Origin: Rebecca billardiae RCC1528
Taxonomy: Eukaryota > Haptophyta
Reading direction: 5' to 3'
DNA: 64,000 nucleotides
Assembly (NCBI GenBank): GCA_965240325.2
Contig: OZ251228.1
Location: forward strand, 434,001-498,000
The number at the start of each line of letters is the position of its first letter. Position 1 is the first letter of the stretch. This document shows, in pieces, positions 1-9,978 of the stretch. A program made the translations under genes and the position numbers. Under the pieces are notes generated by a model, which saw only the letters and a list, made by a program, of their open reading frames with translations, was not told the DNA's origin and searched no databases.

Positions 1-912
1 GAGCTCGACGAGCTCGTCTCCTACGCGCGCGAGCGGCTGCAGGCCGCGCGCGCCGACATGGCCAGCTGGGAGCTGCTCAAGCTCTTCAGCGGACGATATG
101 ACGCGGGCGGGTGCCAGCTGACCGTCACGGCGGGCGCGGGCGGGACCGAGGCGTGCGACTGGGCGGAGATGCTCGTGCGGATGTACACGCGGTTCGCCGA
201 GCGGCAGGGCTTCCGCGCCGCGCTCGTCGACTCCACGGCCGGCGACGAGGTCGGTTACAAGTCCGCCACCCTCGAGCTGGAGGGCGAGTACGCTTACGGC
301 TTCCTGCGCGGCGAGAAGGGCACGCACCGGCTCGTGCGGCTGTCGCCCTTCAACGCGCTCTCGAAGCGGATGACGACGTTCGCGGGCGTGGAGGTGATGC
401 CGGTGCTGGACGAGGCGGAGCCGACTCTCCGCGACGTCGAGATCCCCGAGCGCGACCTCGAGATCACCACGATGCGCTCGGGCGGCGCGGGCGGGCAGAA
501 CGTGAACAAGGTGGAGACGGGCGTGCGCGCCAAGCACCTGCCGACCGGTCTGGCGGTCAAGTGCACGCAGGAGCGGTCGCAGGTGCTCAACCGGCAGCGC
601 GCGCTGCGGCTGCTGCGCGGCAAGCTGCTCGTCGTGATGGAGGAGCAGCGCGTCGCCGAGCTCCGCGCGATCCGCGGCGACGCGGTCAGCGCCGCGTGGG
701 GCGCGCAGATCCGCTCGTACGTGCTGCACCCGTACAAGATGGTCAAGGACCTGCGCACGGGGCACGAGAGCACGCAGCCGCAGGACGTGATGGACGGCGA
801 GCTCGCGCCGTTCGTCGAGGCGTTCTTGCGACACTCGCAGGCGGCGGCGGATGGCGGCGGGGAGGCGGCGGCGGTGGAGGCGGCTGCTGCGTCGGGCGGC
901 GGCGCATCATGA
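1..912 (+). CDS. prfB: Peptide chain release factor 2, organellar type (5' partial)
   Basis: The frame is open from base 1 and ends at TGA 910-912, so the N-terminus lies outside the window; 303 residues are visible. This is a class-I bacterial-type release factor, which releases the finished peptide at stop codons in the ribosomal A site. The stop-recognition tripeptide is Ser-Pro-Phe (343-351), the RF2 signature for UGA/UAA; RF1 has Pro-x-Thr. The catalytic Gly-Gly-Gln lies at 490-498 in the context [14 protein letters not shown], followed by the usual basic segment and the conserved C-terminal helix around [14 protein letters not shown]. In a nuclear genome such a gene normally serves plastid or mitochondrion, but the targeting peptide is not in view, so the compartment is open. 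The last 20 residues are a Gly/Ala run without family counterpart. Confidence 0.95.
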   Translation, partial: ELDELVSYARERLQAARADMASWELLKLFSGRYDAGGCQLTVTAGAGGTEACDWAEMLVRMYTRFAERQGFRAALVDSTAGDEVGYKSATLELEGEYAYGFLRGEKGTHRLVRLSPFNALSKRMTTFAGVEVMPVLDEAEPTLRDVEIPERDLEITTMRSGGAGGQNVNKVETGVRAKHLPTGLAVKCTQERSQVLNRQRALRLLRGKLLVVMEEQRVAELRAIRGDAVSAAWGAQIRSYVLHPYKMVKDLRTGHESTQPQDVMDGELAPFVEAFLRHSQAAADGGGEAAAVEAAAASGGGAS

Positions 913-1328
913 TTCATCATCATATTTCGTCATGAGTTCATGACTGACAGGCTGAGACTGCTAGCTGCTAGTAGTAGAGTAGTATAGCTAGTGGCCTATA
1001 TATATATAGTAGTGACGATGATCGCGATGATGACAGCATCTGATGACGATCGAGATGAGTATATATATACGACATACAGATTACACGGACGATTTGAAAT
1101 TATTTGAAAATCCGGTCTAAATAAATTAATAATAATTAATATTATAATATGCGGCATACTCTATATATGATGCGCGAAGCTCTCCCGCGGGCGCGAGACG
1201 TCACCCAGACGACGCGTCCGCCGGGCGGGGCCAGTTGGTCTTACTGACTCACAAGTCAGATCGGATAGACGGACCGTCGAATCGCTGGCGGGATCAGTCA
1301 GCTGCCCGAGTTGGCGCGGACAGCGCGC
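913..1328. other. AT-rich spacer between convergent genes
   Basis: This 3'-to-3' spacer separates the release factor (plus strand) from SDHB (minus strand). It is far more AT-rich than the flanking exons, with short TA runs near 1000-1010 and 1060-1070 and an AATAAATTAATAATAATTAA stretch near 1120-1140. No coding potential or RNA gene was recognised. Confidence 0.6.
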
Positions 1329-2284
1329 TCAGTGCGCCATGCGCTTCTTGATCTGCTGGATGGCCTTGCCCGGGTTGAGGTGCTTGGGGCACGTGTTCGA
1401 GCAGTTCATGATCGTGTGGCAGCGGTACACCTTGTACGCGTCGTCGAGGAACGCGAGCCGCTCCTTGTGCGTCGCGTCCCGCGAGTCCGCCAGCCAGCGG
1501 TACGCCTGCAGCAGCACGGCTGGGCCGAGGTACTTGTCGGCGTTCCACCAGTACGAGGGGCACGAGGTGGAGCAGCACGCGCACAGCACGCACTCGTACA
1601 GCCCGTCGAGCTGTTGCCGGTCCTCCTTTGACTGGTAGTTCTCAACCGACGTGTCCGTGCCCGGCTTGGTGTTGAGCCACGGCTGCACGCTCTTGTGCTG
1701 CTCATAAAAGTTGCTCATGTCCGGCACTGCGCGCGCGGCGCGGCGGGCGGGAGGCGTGCGCGCGGCGAGGACGGCACGAGGGAGTCGGTGGCGCGGCACG
1801 ACGCCTGCCCAGCCGCGCGCGCGGACGCACGACGCGACGCGGCGCGCGCGGCGCCCGCGCTGCACGAGCGCGCGCACGCACCGAGGTCCTTCACCACGTA
1901 CATGTGCGGCAGCGGGTAGATCTTCGTCTTGGCCGACTCGGGCGTGATCTTGCACAGGCAGGCGAGGGTGTTGGTGCCGTCGATGTTCATCGCGCACGAT
2001 CCGCAGATCCCCTCGCGGCACGAGCGGCGGAACGTCAGCGTCGGGTCCACCTCGTTCTTGATCTTGATCAGCGCGTCCAAGACCATCGGCCCGCACTGGG
2101 CGAGATCGATCTCGTATTTTTGTGTGCGCGGGCTGCCGCCGGTGTCCGGGTCCCACCGGTAGATCTCGAAGGTCTTCACGCGCTGCGCGGCCGCCGAGGT
2201 CGACTGCGCGACGCGCGTCGGCGAGCGCAGCGCCTGCCTCGGCAGCACGCCGGCGGCCCGCCGGCCCAAACCCACGAGCACCAT
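1329..2284 (-). CDS. SDHB: Succinate dehydrogenase iron-sulfur subunit, mitochondrial
   Basis: Exons are 2284-1882 and 1726-1329 (266 residues). The 155 bp intron (1727-1881) has a GTGCGTGCGC donor and GCGCAG acceptor in phase 1 and restores the family sequence [12 protein letters not shown]. The protein is the electron-transfer subunit of respiratory complex II in the inner mitochondrial membrane, passing electrons from SDHA flavin to ubiquinone. The 2Fe-2S cysteines are in [13 protein letters not shown] with a further Cys near LACLC. The 4Fe-4S and 3Fe-4S ligands are in [17 protein letters not shown] and [18 protein letters not shown]. The Arg/Ala/Ser-rich first 35 residues look like a mitochondrial presequence. 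The ATG at 2284 was preferred over an upstream in-frame ATG at 2518, which lies inside the divergent neighbour. All ligand cysteines are present. Confidence 0.95.
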
Positions 2285-2480
2285 GCTGCTGGCGGCGCTT
2301 TTCACGCAGCTTCGTCGTCCGACGTCGGGCCGCCCGCCGCCGCCGTCGTCGAAGTTCGGACGGCCGTCGCCATCTTTCTTTGGTGCACTAATATATTCGC
2401 TGTAAGGCAAACGAAACTCGCAAAGCGGCAAGTCCGCGAGAACGCGACCGGTCCCGCCGTCCACCGTCCCGCCCGCCGTC
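2285..2480. promoter_or_regulatory. Putative bidirectional promoter, SDHB / SPFH gene
   Basis: This 196 bp gap separates two divergent start codons. It contains TAATATATTCGC near 2390-2400 but no recognisable consensus. The promoter role is inferred only from the head-to-head arrangement. Confidence 0.35.
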
Positions 2481-3854
2481 ATGGACGTGCACGCCGTGTG
2501 GCCGACGCTCGCGTTCACGATACGCGTACTCGCGCTCTTCGCCGTGCTCTACCTCTTCCGCATTGCCGCGCGCTGCCTCGATCTCTACAGCCCGCCTTCC
2601 GAGTCGCGCAAGTTCTACGGCCTCGTCACGATCCCCGAGAACGAGGTCTGGTCTGTCGTGCTGTCGTCGGGCGAGGTCTCCAAGCTGCACGGGCCGAAGG
2701 TGGCGCTGGTGTTCGGCGCGCGGCTTCGGGAGGCGCGCCTTGTCACCGCGAGCGAGGCGCAGTACATTGAGGTCCACTTCCTCGACGGCCACACCGAGAT
2801 CCATACCGGCCCGACCGCGGTGCGTGAGGACTCGCTGCTGCACAAGACGGTGATCGTCAAGGACGCGGTCAAGTTGAGCGGGAGCGAGATGCTGGTGGTG
2901 TACCGCGTGAACGACCGGGCCAAGGCGGACGCGTCGTCGTGCTCCCTTGCGCGCTCGCTCATCCGCGGGCCGTGCCTCTACGTACCGTGCGACGCGGGCG
3001 AGTACGTGCACGAGTTCTCGTGGCATGGGCATGACGGGAGCGCCGACCCGCACGGCATCGCGCGCAAGCGGCCGAACGCGCTGCGCTTCACCAAGCTGCG
3101 CGCCACGCCGATGCAGACGTACTTCGACGTCGAGAACGCGCGCACCAACGACGACGCGCTGCTCACCATCCGCCTCATGATCTTCTACCGGATCGCCGAC
3201 GTCGAGCGGCTGCTGGACGCGACCAACGATCCGATCGCCGAGCTGATCAACGCGCTCTCGTCCGACGTGATCGAGTTCGCGGCGGCGGGGAGCTTCGAGA
3301 CGTTCAAGGAGTCGGCGGAGCAGCTGAACAACTTGAACGTCTACCGCAACCTCCTGGAGCGCACCAAGCTCATCGGCCTCGAGGTCTCCAAGGTCGTCTT
3401 CCGCGGGTACATTGCGCCGCAGCGGCTGCAGAAGATGCAGGACGACTCGATCGAGCGGCGCACGCGGCTGGTGCTCGAGCGCGAGGCGACGCTGCAGGAG
3501 CAGGCGCTGGCGGACGAGCGGCTGGCGAAGGAGCAGGAGCGCGCGCGCACCGAGCACGAGATGGCGAAGGAGCGCGCGCAGCACGAGGCCGAGCTCCAGC
3601 GCACCGCATTCGAGGCAGAGCAGCACGAGCGGCGCGCGCGCGCGCAGCAGGAGCACGAGCTCAAGCGCGCCGCGCACGAGGAGGAGGTGGCGCACCTCGA
3701 GCAGCTCAAGACGACGCTCGGTCTGAACGAGCGTGACATGGCGGCGTACATGCAGGCGCGCGCGCACGGCGCGCCGCAGAAGCTCATCCAGATCGTCGGC
3801 GCCGCCGACGGCCAGGGCCGCGCCCCGAGCGTGCAGCTCAAGGCTGACGCGTAG
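2481..3854 (+). CDS. Membrane-anchored SPFH/band-7 domain protein
   Basis: A single-exon protein of 457 residues. Residues about 9-30 form a hydrophobic anchor ([17 protein letters not shown]). A beta-rich region follows, then a segment typical of the SPFH fold ([20 protein letters not shown], residues about 225-245) and its helical continuation to about residue 330. Residues about 330-420 form a long charged coiled coil rich in Glu, Arg, Ala and Gln, as in stomatin/flotillin-like proteins, which oligomerise on membranes and organise microdomains. The stop is at 3852-3854. The exact subfamily cannot be assigned, and no catalytic function is implied. It shares an intergenic region with SDHB, but co-function is not shown. 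Confidence 0.75.
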   Translation: MDVHAVWPTLAFTIRVLALFAVLYLFRIAARCLDLYSPPSESRKFYGLVTIPENEVWSVVLSSGEVSKLHGPKVALVFGARLREARLVTASEAQYIEVHFLDGHTEIHTGPTAVREDSLLHKTVIVKDAVKLSGSEMLVVYRVNDRAKADASSCSLARSLIRGPCLYVPCDAGEYVHEFSWHGHDGSADPHGIARKRPNALRFTKLRATPMQTYFDVENARTNDDALLTIRLMIFYRIADVERLLDATNDPIAELINALSSDVIEFAAAGSFETFKESAEQLNNLNVYRNLLERTKLIGLEVSKVVFRGYIAPQRLQKMQDDSIERRTRLVLEREATLQEQALADERLAKEQERARTEHEMAKERAQHEAELQRTAFEAEQHERRARAQQEHELKRAAHEEEVAHLEQLKTTLGLNERDMAAYMQARAHGAPQKLIQIVGAADGQGRAPSVQLKADA

Positions 3855-4622
3855 GCGCAGCGCGAATGCGGGATGCGCCGCCACTGGCTGATTGCTGATG
3901 TGGCAGTGGCTGCGCAACGCGGCTCGTCGGCACCCGCGTCGCCGACCCCCGCCAGGCGTCGCCCCATCGAAGCGATGCGGGCCCCATCGGACTCTATCTA
4001 CAGTTTATTTGTTTTAACGTGCGTAAGGCTCACGGTGGCAGGTTGCCGCGCCATCCTTCATCGCACGCTCTCCGAAGAGAGACCCGGTGGAAACTGGTAG
4101 AGTCATCAGGCTTCAGAGTGGCGCTGAGTCGGCCTGCGGCATTCAGCGCGGACGGTCACCTGCATCAGCGGCTGATCCGCCTCGCCGCCGGGCCGCCTCG
4201 CGGGGGGCCGTTATACTTTTATATCGGCTGGATTATATATATTATATATATATCGTCGGTATAATTATAAACTATATAAGTAATCGCGGTCCAGACGCCG
4301 GACCGCAATCCGCCGCAGTATCAGGTACCGCGCGGCCCCCGGGGCGTACGTGGCAGAAGCAGTCTGTCATCGTCACGTGCGTCAGGCACAGGACCAGCCG
4401 TACCAGGTCCAGGTCACGATCATTCAATTTCAGACACTAGCTAGTGATCACTAGACAAGCTACTACGACGCCGATACGATGTGATACGTGCGCGCGCAGC
4501 GCGGAGTACCGGCAGCTGACTCGGGGCCGCGGTACTCCGTAGTGAGACGCGCCCGATTCGTCGCAGCCGAGGGTCAGTCTGGACGGCCTCGCATCGCAAG
4601 CACTCGCACGCCTTTTCACGCC
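3855..4622. other. Intergenic spacer with a dispersed CAGTTTA/TTTTAACGT element
   Basis: A 768 bp spacer between convergent genes. Near 4000-4025 it carries CTACAGTTTATTTG followed by TTTTAACGTGCG, a pairing that recurs near 20862 and, inverted, near 55203-55240. A TA-rich block lies at 4225-4285. No gene was recognised; small open frames here have no family features. Confidence 0.5.
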
Positions 4623-5519
4623 TTACTGAGCCGCCATCCACGGCTGCGGATCAGGGTACGCGCCATCGCCCCACTTGTCGAGGTCGATCTGCTTCCCGAG
4701 AGCGGCGAACGCGTCGGGCGAGAGCCCCTTCTGCACGTGCGTCCGCCACTCCTGCCACTGCTCGGCGGAGCCCGCGGCGGCGGCGAGGGCGTGCGCGAAC
4801 ACGCGCGCGCGCGGCATGTCGCCGTGGTGCTTCTCGAGCGTCTTCATCGCAAAGGAAATGAAGAAGGGCATGTCCTCCGCGCTCACGGCAGGGAGGAGGT
4901 GCGTGCGCATCGTGCCCGGCATGTTGTGCCCTGCCTTTGTGAGCTCGGCGACCTTGGGCATCATCACGCCCTCCTCCGCCTTGAGGTGCGCCTCGTTCGC
5001 GTCGCGGAACGCCGACCACGCGGCGCGGAGCTCCGTCGCCGCGCGCTTCTGCAGCGCATCCGCCACCGCAGTCTCCGCCTCGTGCAGCTCGCGATGCTTC
5101 TCATCGAGCTTGTTGTCCTTGGCGATCGAATCAAACTGCTCGTCGAGGAAGGCGAACATGCCCTTCGCCACGCTGCTCCGTCCGTCCTCCATCGCCTTGT
5201 GCAGCTCCTGCCACTTGAAGAAGTCGGCCCAGCGCGGGCCGAACGCGTCGAGCGCCGCGCCATCGTCGGTGAGAGCGAGCGCGTCGTCCAGCTCACGCAT
5301 AGCGCCGCGGATCACCTCGTGTCCGTTGCGCATCAGCGCAAACACCTGGGGCCGCGGCTTCTCATCACCACCAGCAGCACCGCCGCCGCCGCCGCCGCTC
5401 TTCTCGACGGTGGGTGTCTTCTCGCTGGCCCCACCCTTCTCCTCGCCGCCAGGCTTCTGTGTCGCGCACACGGTGCCCATGACGACTGCGCGCTCCGCGG
5501 CTTCAAGCGCTGCTACCAA
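4623..5519 (-). CDS. Hemerythrin-like HHE domain protein
   Basis: A 298-residue single-exon protein. After a Gly/Lys/Glu-rich, low-complexity N-terminus (residues about 20-55), residues about 60-215 have the spacing of a hemerythrin/HHE four-helix bundle. Candidate metal ligands are in RNGHEVIRG, QELHKAMED, the FLDEQFDS helix with KHRELHEAE, and NEAHLKAEEGVMMPKV. Such domains bind a di-iron or similar centre and serve in oxygen, NO or redox sensing and in iron handling; which applies here cannot be told. A second helical block follows (HHGDMPRARVFAHALA). An ATG at 5480 is an alternative start that would drop the first 13 residues. No signal peptide is evident. Confidence 0.7.
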   Translation of the reverse strand: MVAALEAAERAVVMGTVCATQKPGGEEKGGASEKTPTVEKSGGGGGGAAGGDEKPRPQVFALMRNGHEVIRGAMRELDDALALTDDGAALDAFGPRWADFFKWQELHKAMEDGRSSVAKGMFAFLDEQFDSIAKDNKLDEKHRELHEAETAVADALQKRAATELRAAWSAFRDANEAHLKAEEGVMMPKVAELTKAGHNMPGTMRTHLLPAVSAEDMPFFISFAMKTLEKHHGDMPRARVFAHALAAAAGSAEQWQEWRTHVQKGLSPDAFAALGKQIDLDKWGDGAYPDPQPWMAAQ

Positions 5520-6128
5520 GTGCGCCTACTACGGTGTGGACGGTCCTATCGTACCGGTATGATGGTAACGGGCCGACTACGACACTACGACTAATAATTG
5601 GTGATGGATTTTTGGTCATGCATCATCCTCATTTTGATGTTTGGACTGATGGTCATCGGCGCGCCAGACATCCAATCAAAACACGCCCCTCGGTCCGCGG
5701 GTTCCAACCGGAGCCACAATTGACGGTGATGATGATTGTATGAACAATCCGCGGGGCTCCGGTTCGATTTGGAGGCGAGATCCACGACGATTGGCACCGG
5801 CCACGGTGCCCCGCTGCCGAGCAGTCACGCCCACGGACGGGCTCGATCATGATTCAATTTCATGGTCCGACTCCGAGTCGGCCTCAGCGCACAGTCCGAG
5901 TGCGGCACTCGACTACCGGTCAGTTACTACCAACTTAGCTAGTTTCATTCAACTACGTGACAATGCGACTATGAGTGACGGCGCCACTGACCTGGCGCCA
6001 ACGGACCGAAAACGCGACACTGGCTCCGCCGGCGGTCGCCGCCGGGCCGCGCCGGCCCGCCGGGCCCGTCAGCCCCTGCGCGGTTTCAGTGGGACTCCCC
6101 GTGTTGCCAGGCAGTTGGCGGCACGCGG
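5520..6128. other. Intergenic spacer
   Basis: A spacer of about 610 bp upstream of the hemerythrin-like gene and downstream of the SAM-domain gene. Composition is mixed. No repeat or gene stands out; the frames over 5975-6160 overlap the end of the neighbouring gene or lack family features. Confidence 0.4.
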
Positions 6129-7855
6129 TCATCGTGAGCCTGGCTTCCCGTAGAGCTCTGTAGCGCGCAGGTTGGTCGGCGGGCTCGTGTGCAGCGTGCC
6201 TGGCACAAGCATGCCTTTGTCGGTGCCGCGCGCCGCTGGCGGCACAAAGCCGGTGGCATCCAGCTGCACCGGCCACCAGCTTCCCGGCGGTAGAGGCGGC
6301 CGCTCGCTCGCCGCACAGCGCGCAATGTCGCGCACGAGAATGTCGCCCGACGGCAGCCGGAGGTGGTTGCCGATGCCAAAGCGCGCGTCCAGATGCCTGA
6401 TGCTGAGCACGGGGCCGCACGCGCCCGCCGCCGCCTCCGCCCCTCGCGCCGCGCCCGCGCCGTGCTCGTGCGCGGCGAGCTCGCGCAGCGCTTCCTCTGC
6501 GACCATCAGGCTCCAGAAGAGCTCGAGCGGCAGGTCGAGCTGCGCCGCGAGCTCGCGGGGGGGCGTGTACGTGCCCGACACGTTGCTCCACGCCAGCAGC
6601 CGCGCGTGCTCGTTGAGCAGCAGCTCGCCGGCGTAGAGGACCGGCCGCTCGTCCGCGAGCTGCGGGTGGCCGCTGGCCGTGCCGAATGGCGCCGCGTGCA
6701 TCGTCATGCGCAGGTGCTCCTCGCCCGGGACGACGACGAAGGCGTGCGAGCCTGCGGGCATCTTGACGTTCCGACGCACCGAGCAGAACGCCTCGTCACG
6801 CGGCAGCTGCACGTGGAGCGGGTTGCGGCCCTGCGCGCAGAGCTCGTCCACGAGCGGCATGTACTGATCTCCCACGATCTCGTAGTACACGCGCGCCTTC
6901 GCAGCGTGGCCGCACCGCTCGGCAAGCGGTGAAACGTGCCCCAGCGCCTCGTCCTCCGCGGACATGGTTGGGCGGCGAGAGAGCGCGGGCGTGGAGGTCG
7001 ATGGCCTCTGGCCGTACGGGCCCTCGGGGATCGTGCGCACTCTGGCGAAGACGGGCATTGCCAGCCTGCAGCAGCGCAGGGCACGCGGTGGGGACGCGGG
7101 ACAGATGGATGGGGCGCGCGTGAGCGACCGTCCGCGCGCGCGCGCACTCGGCTGCGCGCGACAGCGTGTGCGGTGCGCGGCGTTGGTGGCGGCGTGTGCA
7201 GCGCTGGGCGAGCGCGCGACGCGTGCGCATACACGCTGAACCCCGCAGCGTCGCCATCGCCGTTGCCCTCGTTGAGCACCTCCGGACTCAGCGGCGCGCG
7301 CTCGGACGTCCACGCGCTGATGGTCTCGAGGTGCAGCTCGTTCAGCGCGGGCTCGGAGAGGGAGACGCCTCTGAGCGTGTCGCATGCGTGGGCCAGAGCG
7401 CTGCCTGTGCCTGGGCCGCCCTTCAGGTCGAAGCACGAGCGGGCCGAGCGCCTCATCCCGGCGGCAGCGGGCTGGGGTTCCGCACGCGATGAAGCGAGCG
7501 CTATCCTTCGCCGGTGCACCGGGTTGTGCAGGCCGTCGAGCGTGGCGAGCTGCTCGTCTGTGACCGGCGTGGTGCGCGGATCAAGCCCTGCGCGCAGGAA
7601 CGGGAATGGGGTCAACGGTCAGTGCGTGCCGCGCGCGAGAGCGACGGGCGGGCTCGGGGGCGCTTTAACCGGCTCGCGGCTGGGTGCATGGCGCCGCGTC
7701 GCAGCCGGCGCACCCGCATCGCCGAGGAGCACGGCGTACTGCGTGGCGGAGGAGCGCGGGAGGCCGAGATGCGAGAGCCACGAGGCGAGCGGGGACGCGG
7801 CTGAGACGTCCTCGGACGCACTGGAGGAGTCGGTCTTCCCCAGAGGTTGTGCCAT
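6129..7855 (-). CDS. SAM-domain protein with uncharacterised C-terminal domain (3 exons)
   Basis: Proposed exons are 7855-7714, 7587-7233 and 7065-6129, giving 477 residues. Intron 1 (7588-7713) has a GTGCGCC donor, a pyrimidine tract and GCGCAG acceptor in phase 1. Intron 2 (7066-7232) has GTATGC and CTGCAG in phase 2. Splicing intron 1 reconstitutes a sterile alpha motif: WLSHLGLPRSSATQYAVLL from exon 1 joins TPVTDEQLATLDGLHNPVHR from exon 2. SAM domains mediate protein-protein or RNA contacts. The C-terminal 250 residues match no eukaryotic family I know; they contain HPQLADERPVLYAGELLL and WSNVSGTYTPP. These resemble a motif of bacterial effector-like and hypothetical proteins in which an 'aGE' strand precedes 'NxSGhYxP'. 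Function is unknown. The start at MAQPLGK and the choice of donor 2 are the least certain points. Confidence 0.6.
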
Positions 7856-8300
7856 CGAACGCGACCACCGTGTGGGGCAGCGAGGTGGCGAGCCAAAACT
7901 CGCACCGTCGCTGAATCGCTGGCTGAATCGTTTATTTCGGACGAAACGCAAGCAGGGATCCGTTGGTTTGCAATCGCAAGGGTACGAGATTGTATTCACG
8001 CGATGTGTTTGACGAAAACGGCTCTGAAGTTTCTATTATCATCGCATGGCGTGCATGTTGAAAAGCGGCTCACCTCCAACCGTTGTTTCCACCCCCCATA
8101 CGTGATGTGATGAGCTCATTAACGAGCACGGATTAAAAACCCCTTTCCGCGCATCGATCAAATCTCCACCGGGATTTCGAGCTGAGGGAGATCTCGAGAT
8201 CCAGACGAGATGTTCACGTCTTTCGGATTTTCCCCAAATAAGGTTTATTCGTCGCAACGCCTGGGCACTTTCATCCCCTTTCCGGGCCAAATAAAGCCCA
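7856..8300. other. Intergenic region, divergent promoters
   Basis: A spacer of 445 bp between the minus-strand SAM gene and the plus-strand cyclin-box gene. It is AT-richer than its flanks after 7930. No repeat or RNA gene was recognised. Confidence 0.4.
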
Positions 8301-9224
8301 ATGCAAGACAGCACCGGTGATAGACGACGAATCGAGGAATTTGCCACGCTCCGCACGAGCCGACAAGTATACGACCCACCGGCCGCCAGTCTTGGACCGC
8401 ACGACCGCACCCACCACACGCCGCACATGCCGATCGAATCGTTGAGCACGACAAGCGCATCGCACGTCGATCTCGCTGGCGCGTGCGATAAGCAGCAGGC
8501 CCATCGCTCCGCGAGCCTCGGGCTGAGCGCACCCACCATCGACCTCACCACGTTGCCGCAGGAGCCGAACGACGTGATCGACGCGGGCATCGCTGCCGCA
8601 CTCTCGATCCACCTCGGCGCCAGCCTGCGTGACGGTGCCCCCGCCGGCGTGGCGTTTGAGCCGCCATGGCGCGCCGCGTCTCGCCAACCGTGCGCGTATG
8701 ACGAGGGCGAGTGCTTCGAGGCGCTGCAGCTGCTGCGCGCCGAGCTCCGGCTCGACGACGCGGCTCCGATCATCGCGCTGGCGCTGATCGAGCGGTGCAT
8801 CCTCGCAACTCCCGACCAACGGCTCGTCACCCCGGCCAACTGGCGCGCAGTCCTTGCAACGGCGATCAGCCTCGCGCACAAGATGGTCTCGGATGAGCCG
8901 CCGCCGAGCTGCGTGATCGGTGCGGTGGCGAGCGCGGCGCTGCGCGAGCCCGCGCTCAAGCTCGGCGCGCTCGAGGCACATATGTCCCATCTGCTCCGAT
9001 TCCACCTGCACGTCTCCGCGCCCGCCTTCTTCGGCTACCACACCGCCCTCCGAGAGCTCGGCGAGCAGCGCCTCTGCGCGCTCGCCGCAGAGCGGTGGGT
9101 GCACGCGCTGAGCGGCAGGCGAGAGACCAGTACATGCAACAGCGACTACGACCCGACAATTTCAGCCGACGATGCGTCCGATGACGATGACGATGACGGG
9201 AGCCTTTTCGAGCACTGGTGTTGA
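8301..9224 (+). CDS. Cyclin-box protein
   Basis: A 307-residue frame. Residues about 130-250 read as one cyclin fold: a helix with ALIERCILATPDQ, then NWRAVLATAISLAHKMVSDE (the 'NWR...LA.K..dd' core of PHO80/CNPPD1-type and P/U-type cyclins), then LEAHMSHLLRFHLHVS followed by a Tyr-His segment. Such cyclins activate a cyclin-dependent kinase; the partner is unknown. The C-terminus ends with an Asp run (DDASDDDDDDGS). The first 40 or so residues are poorly supported, and the ATG at 8427 (MPIESLS) is an equally good start. Only one cyclin box is seen, unlike the two-box A/B/D types. Confidence 0.65.
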   Translation: MQDSTGDRRRIEEFATLRTSRQVYDPPAASLGPHDRTHHTPHMPIESLSTTSASHVDLAGACDKQQAHRSASLGLSAPTIDLTTLPQEPNDVIDAGIAAALSIHLGASLRDGAPAGVAFEPPWRAASRQPCAYDEGECFEALQLLRAELRLDDAAPIIALALIERCILATPDQRLVTPANWRAVLATAISLAHKMVSDEPPPSCVIGAVASAALREPALKLGALEAHMSHLLRFHLHVSAPAFFGYHTALRELGEQRLCALAAERWVHALSGRRETSTCNSDYDPTISADDASDDDDDDGSLFEHWC

Positions 9225-9978
9225 TCATTGCATGACCGTAGACTGATCAGCACATGACTGTACCTAGCCGCGCCGAGATCTACCACATCTACCTGGTGGC
9301 GGTGCTCCGGTCGGACGTCGTGGTCGGGCCCGTCGTGGCGGGGAAAAAGAAAATGGCGAAATCGAAAAAGTCGATGACGCGCGACGAGAGATCGAACAAT
9401 AAACAAGGACTAAGGAGGATAAATCCATGGCGGATCTCTCGATCATAGGCAATCACAATGCCGGATGGTTTGCGCCGGTCGTTCCCGACAGTCGCTACAC
9501 TCTCCCGCTAGCGACGCGCTCGGCCGAGAACACAGTGCCCGATGGGTTGGAGCGCATGGGCCGCGTGCGCCAGAGAGGCGCACACCGGTCACGGGTCCCA
9601 CCGGCCACCCACCGCGGGCCGGGGGCGTCCGCACGGACCGCAGTCTCATGACGCAGTGCCACGTTGCCGGTTCGTCGTCATCTGCCGCGGGCCGGCCACG
9701 GTCGACCATTGCCGACGAGTGCGTACGGAGGGCGCGGCAGCCACGCCAGCGCTGTCTCGCGTGAGCTGCGGCTCGGCACGGCCGCGTGGTGGCCTCTTGT
9801 TTGGACCAGTACTGGCCACACCGGCAGGGCCAGACCGCCCAGCGTGCTGCTCAGGCGCGCGCTGCGCGGCTGTCGCCGACGTCCAGCCGGGTGTGCGCTG
9901 CCGGGGGACGATGTGCGCACGCGTGTCGACACTCGCCTTCGCCTGCGCACGGACGCCGCGCGCGTGCGACACGCGTCA
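9225..9978. other. Intergenic spacer
   Basis: This stretch lies between the cyclin-box gene and the 3' end of the giant repeat gene. Overlapping frames exist in all phases because of high GC, but none shows a domain, signal peptide or repeat. No feature is called. Confidence 0.4.
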
